Shown: positions 61,501 to 64,000 of the stretch, piece after piece
How positions within the stretch are numbered: position 1 is the stretch's first letter
How the letters are laid out: the number at the start of each line of letters is the position of its first letter
Assembly (NCBI RefSeq): GCF_018320785.1
Contig: NC_054879.1
Location: forward strand, 42,274,698-42,338,697
Source: Cheilinus undulatus
Taxonomy: Eukaryota > Chordata > Actinopteri > Labriformes > Labridae
Length of the DNA stretch: 64,000 nucleotides
Direction: 5' to 3'
Program-made: the position numbers and the translations under genes
The notes under the pieces: generated by a model
What the model was told of the DNA's origin: nothing
Seen by the model: only the letters and a program-made list of their open reading frames with translations
Database searches by the model: none

Positions 61501-63931
61501 AAGTCTAGAAATATAATTTTTTTAAAGTCAGAATGTATGACAGTATAAAATCATACATGTATGTGAAACAAGAATTGAAACACTGGTTCGTTTAGAGTTT
61601 TTTCCCCAAGATGTTGTCAGTGTGTTGTTCATTCTTAATAACCCAAGTTTATGTCAGTGTCTCTAAGTTGGATGCTAATGATAATGTCATGATTCTGGGC
61701 TAAATCACAACTATTTCCTTGTTGCTCAATATGATCTGATAGCCTCACAACTACATTGCTTCATCTGATATGATTTTCCTTTCTTGCAATAGGCTTTTTT
61801 CAGCTTTATAATCTTATTGGTTCTCATAAATGTTACAACTTACAAACTAGAAAAAAAAAACAGTTTTGCCTTGGATATTTATGACTCACTGAATAAAAAA
61901 ATTCGGCATTTGGTTGCTTGGTTTTATCATCTAGAAATTTCTAGCTTTTTCCTCAAAAATTCACCGATCCTTAATAATTAGTTTTGCTTTTAGAGTGGTC
62001 CTAATCTCTGTTCTTTAAAACATTGTGGTCATTCTAAGTATAAATTTATGTTCTATTTCTTTTTTCCTTTTCAGATGAAAAATTAGAAGATCTCAAAGCA
62101 CAAAAGAGGAAAATTGTGAGTAATGATTTTGCTATTTCACATTCAATGTGAAGTTTTTGTCTGATCTGTTGTTTTGCTTAGTGGTTGAATTGAAAGACTA
62201 AATATGCATTTTTTTCCTTCAAAACACAATTTCCTTAACAATGGACAGAGATTTGCAAAATTAAAAAGATCTCTGAAAGTAACATTTTAGCTAGTTTGAT
62301 TACTATAATTTTAATATAATCCGATAGAATCAGAAATACTTTATTCTGGGTGAAAATTTAGATGCGCTGTTGCTCAGGATAAACCATTAAGAAATATAAA
62401 AATATTTGGGTGCCAGTTTAGCTCAGTGGGTAGAGCTATGATCCTCAACGCTCTGGTCAGCGGATCGATTCTTGGTCTTAGCGCATGTCTTCCCCTATTC
62501 TCTCTCCCCATATTTCCTGTGTCTCTTCAACTGTCCTATTAAATAAAGGCAAAAGCCCCAAAAAAGAATCCAAAAATAAGAAAATATACAGAAATATCTA
62601 AAGAAATTGTAATGAAATTGGACATAAATTAGATAAGAATTTTAATCAATATTAGGAAATACAAGCATAGTACAGAAATACCAAGTATTGCACAGCTTAG
62701 GCCATGAAGTATAAATTGAAAAATACTCATTTATATTTAGGGATCAACAGTAACAGTTCTACATGCACTGACAGACATGTGCTCTTATATAAATGTAGAC
62801 TAAAGGAGCAAATTTTGCACTCATCAAGACTACCTTTTGTGTGGCAAAGCTTAACTAAAAGGGGGTTGGGGGGCTTGACACTCAAATTTACACCGTTCTT
62901 ATCTTTTAATGGATGAACTCAAGATAAAATTGAAAATAATATAATGTAAAATGTATTGATTGTTATTTCCTTGTGTCACAATGTCTCCTATGGATTTTCT
63001 CTCTAATGTTACTGAATTCAACTGTGAGCTTAAAAGATCAAGACAGTGACATTCTGAAAACAATGCTCATCTGAGACTCTTCCTGGTCAGATAAATGAGA
63101 GAACCAGTCTCTACAGGGTTCATTGTAATTTAGTTTCTTGTGGTTTTATTCACTAATATTAGTAAAGCTCAAACTGATCCTCTCAGCATTTTTCAGCAAG
63201 ACACTTGTTAATATGGGATCCATACAGACAGCATCTGATTGGTACAGTGACTTAACCCACCGTGCTAATGTCACTTTAATTAATAGCATTTAGCGCAGGA
63301 AAGAAATAAATCTGAGAAATTGCTTGTCATCCTCTGTCAAGTCTAATAACTTTCAATAATTAGTGCTGATGGATTTTCACACTCTCCATTATCGAAGTAG
63401 TGAATGTAATTATTCTTCATATTATATGTAAACATTAAGAAATGTTTAGTACTTACTTTAAATGAAGATATACCATTTAGTGAAGTAACTTCAGAGTGCC
63501 CTTTCTCACTCATGTAAAGTTGAAATGTTATGGTAGGTGATTCTGAGATGTTAATGTGTGCTTATAAAACCACTATTAATTATATCACTTGATCGTTTAA
63601 TAATTACCCTGCAAAGGAGCCATTAAGGGAATACTTATATATCTGGTAATGTATTAAATAATGATGTCAGCATTTATCTTAATATATCTTTAAATGTCTT
63701 TATTTTCAGCTTGAAGAAGTGATGGAAACAGAGACGTATAAAAACGCTAAAATGATTCTGGAGAGGTTTGATCCTGATTCCAAGAAAAAGATTGTAAGTT
63801 ATTTTTCTATTTCAAACATTAAACTGTGCTGTCCAGTTGTGTTAACATACTGTAACATCCTCATAATATCTATACAAAGGAGCTTGAATCCACTCCAGCT
63901 GGACCACAGATGACTCCAAAACCAGGACAAG
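55587..63931 (+). CDS. lnpa: Lunapark (ER three-way junction protein), exons 2-8, 3' end missing
   Basis: Coding exons: 55587-55613, 56186-56227, 60831-61018, 61118-61176, 62075-62115, 63710-63793 and 63880-63931, all GT-AG with matching phases; 164 codons plus one base. The product starts MGAVISRWK (Gly2 is a likely N-myristoylation site), continues AKPSTVEILEVIDKDIQTLE and WVGRLLLYSSLLYLVTCIVV (first membrane segment), then LILSLPFVIFPLIVWLL (second), FSRRTEKNNEKLEDLKAQKR and LEEVMETETYKNAKMILERF, all as in vertebrate Lunapark. The last exon (ELESTPAGPQMTPKPGQ) follows an 86-bp intron. Lunapark sits in the ER membrane with both termini cytosolic and stabilises three-way tubule junctions. 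Its zinc ribbon and C terminus lie beyond the window. It shares regulatory DNA with evx2 and HoxD in tetrapods. The 4.6-kb intron 56228-60830 is full of repeats. Confidence 0.95.
57120..57330. repeat. MITE-like remnant in lnpa intron (GGAACC/GGTTCC-rich)
   Basis: Contains TTGGTTCTGAACCTAAAAAG, CAGCTGGAACCAAAAATAG and TTGGGAACCGTGACATCATC, a texture shared with the MITE at 32991-33540. The ends are not clear. Confidence 0.4.
57500..58110. repeat. Composite repeat in lnpa intron
   Basis: The right part (GTTGAGTCAAGCCAGGTAGAGCCAAGC then ATAATGGAAAAGCCCC) resembles the ends of an abundant fish MITE. Long open frames on both strands (130-132 codons) oppose each other and match no family I recognise; overlapping antisense frames suggest chance. 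Family assignment is uncertain. Confidence 0.35.
58585..59357 (+). mobile_element. hAT-type element carrying the TTTTTGCCACTTTT minisatellite (in lnpa intron)
   Basis: The left end CAGTGGTTCTCAAATGGTGTGG and the right end AGTTTGAAAACTACTG are inverted repeats (12 of 14 matching). Flanks GTGTAGTG and GTGTAGTA differ at one base, an almost perfect 8-bp target duplication. Nearly the whole interior is degenerate ACTTTTAACCCATTTTTGCC-type units. It is the same kind of element as 18719-19774, with different terminal details (GTGTGCCTTG near both ends). Confidence 0.85.
59358..60830. other. lnpa intron, no further feature seen
   Basis: About 1.5 kb of intron between the hAT element and the exon at 60831. 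Confidence 0.5.
61255..61385 (+). mobile_element. tRNA-derived SINE fragment in lnpa intron
   Basis: Starts with a degenerate GATGGCCTAGTGGCAGC head and a B-box-like GGTTCAAGTCTGGCC. It then has the tail CATGTCATTTCCCACTCTCTC ... CTATCTCTCTAATAAAG shared with the copy at 62403-62560. Confidence 0.65.
62403..62560 (+). mobile_element. tRNA-derived SINE in lnpa intron
   Basis: A-box-like TTTAGCTCAGTGGGTAGAGC and a mutated B-box (GGATCGATTCTTG), followed by CATGTCTTCCCCTATTCTCTCTCCCC and CCTATTAAATAAAGGCAAAAGCCCC. This is the standard build of a fish tRNA-derived SINE. The A box is intact, but the folding of a true tRNA is not supported. Confidence 0.75.
62561..63709. other. lnpa intron, no further feature seen
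   Basis: About 1.15 kb of AT-rich intron. No repeat or RNA was recognised. A 70-codon frame at 62704 has no similarity. Confidence 0.5.
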
Positions 63932-64000
63932 GTAGCAATGAGTTCTAAAATGCTCACATTATTATCTCCTCCTTTCCTCTGGCATCTTTTCCTTTTTCTT

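Noticed and set aside
62403-62480. Possible functional tRNA gene
   Set aside because: The A box is good but the B box is mutated, and the sequence continues into a SINE tail shared with 61255-61385.

Overview
The window is a stretch of a teleost fish genome, most likely a percomorph. It covers the posterior end of a HoxDa cluster and its centromere-side or telomere-side flank. The order is hoxd10a exon 1, hoxd11a, hoxd12a (all on the minus strand), then evx2 and the 5' two-thirds of a Lunapark gene (lnpa), both on the plus strand. The evx2-lnp linkage next to 5' HoxD genes identifies the D paralogue group, and evx2 plus Lunapark on a cluster retaining d10-d12 fits the teleost 'a' duplicate. 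Spliceosomal introns with GT-AG borders, tRNA-derived SINEs, Tc1, hAT and L2-type LINE elements are all typical of fish.

Layout. 1-12.6 kb: three compact two-exon AbdB-class Hox genes, almost free of transposons, with intergenic DNA rich in a GCGTAA / TTACGC motif. 12.9-15.3 kb: a rearranged block made of one roughly 250-950 bp unit present three times (two direct, one inverted) and interrupted by two hAT-type elements. 15.3-35.5 kb: the interval where hoxd13a would be expected. No hoxd13a homeobox can be seen. The interval instead holds hAT elements, a dead Tc1, LINE fragments and MITEs. 35.6-39.6 kb: evx2 with a TATA box, three coding exons and a likely poly(A) signal. 39.6-41.5 kb: unique, homeodomain-motif-rich DNA that looks like conserved regulatory sequence. 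41.5-54.3 kb: mostly unannotated DNA with hAT elements, an L2-type LINE 3' end and a degenerate minisatellite. 54.4 kb to the end: lnpa, with a 5'UTR exon and seven coding exons; the rest of the gene lies beyond the window.

The Hox and evx2 products are nuclear homeodomain transcription factors that pattern the posterior trunk, fins, hindgut and genitalia (Hoxd10-12) and the spinal cord and fins (Evx2). They share long-range enhancers in vertebrates. Lunapark is an ER membrane protein linked to them only by shared regulation.

Most interesting points: the apparent loss of hoxd13a and its replacement by transposon-rich DNA; the triplicated inverted block, in which one arm preserves the empty site of a hAT insertion in the other; hAT-type elements that carry degenerate TTTTTGCCACTTTT minisatellites (one with a perfect 8-bp target duplication); the compartmentalised GCGTAA motif; and a weak candidate spliced minus-strand transcript between evx2 and lnpa.
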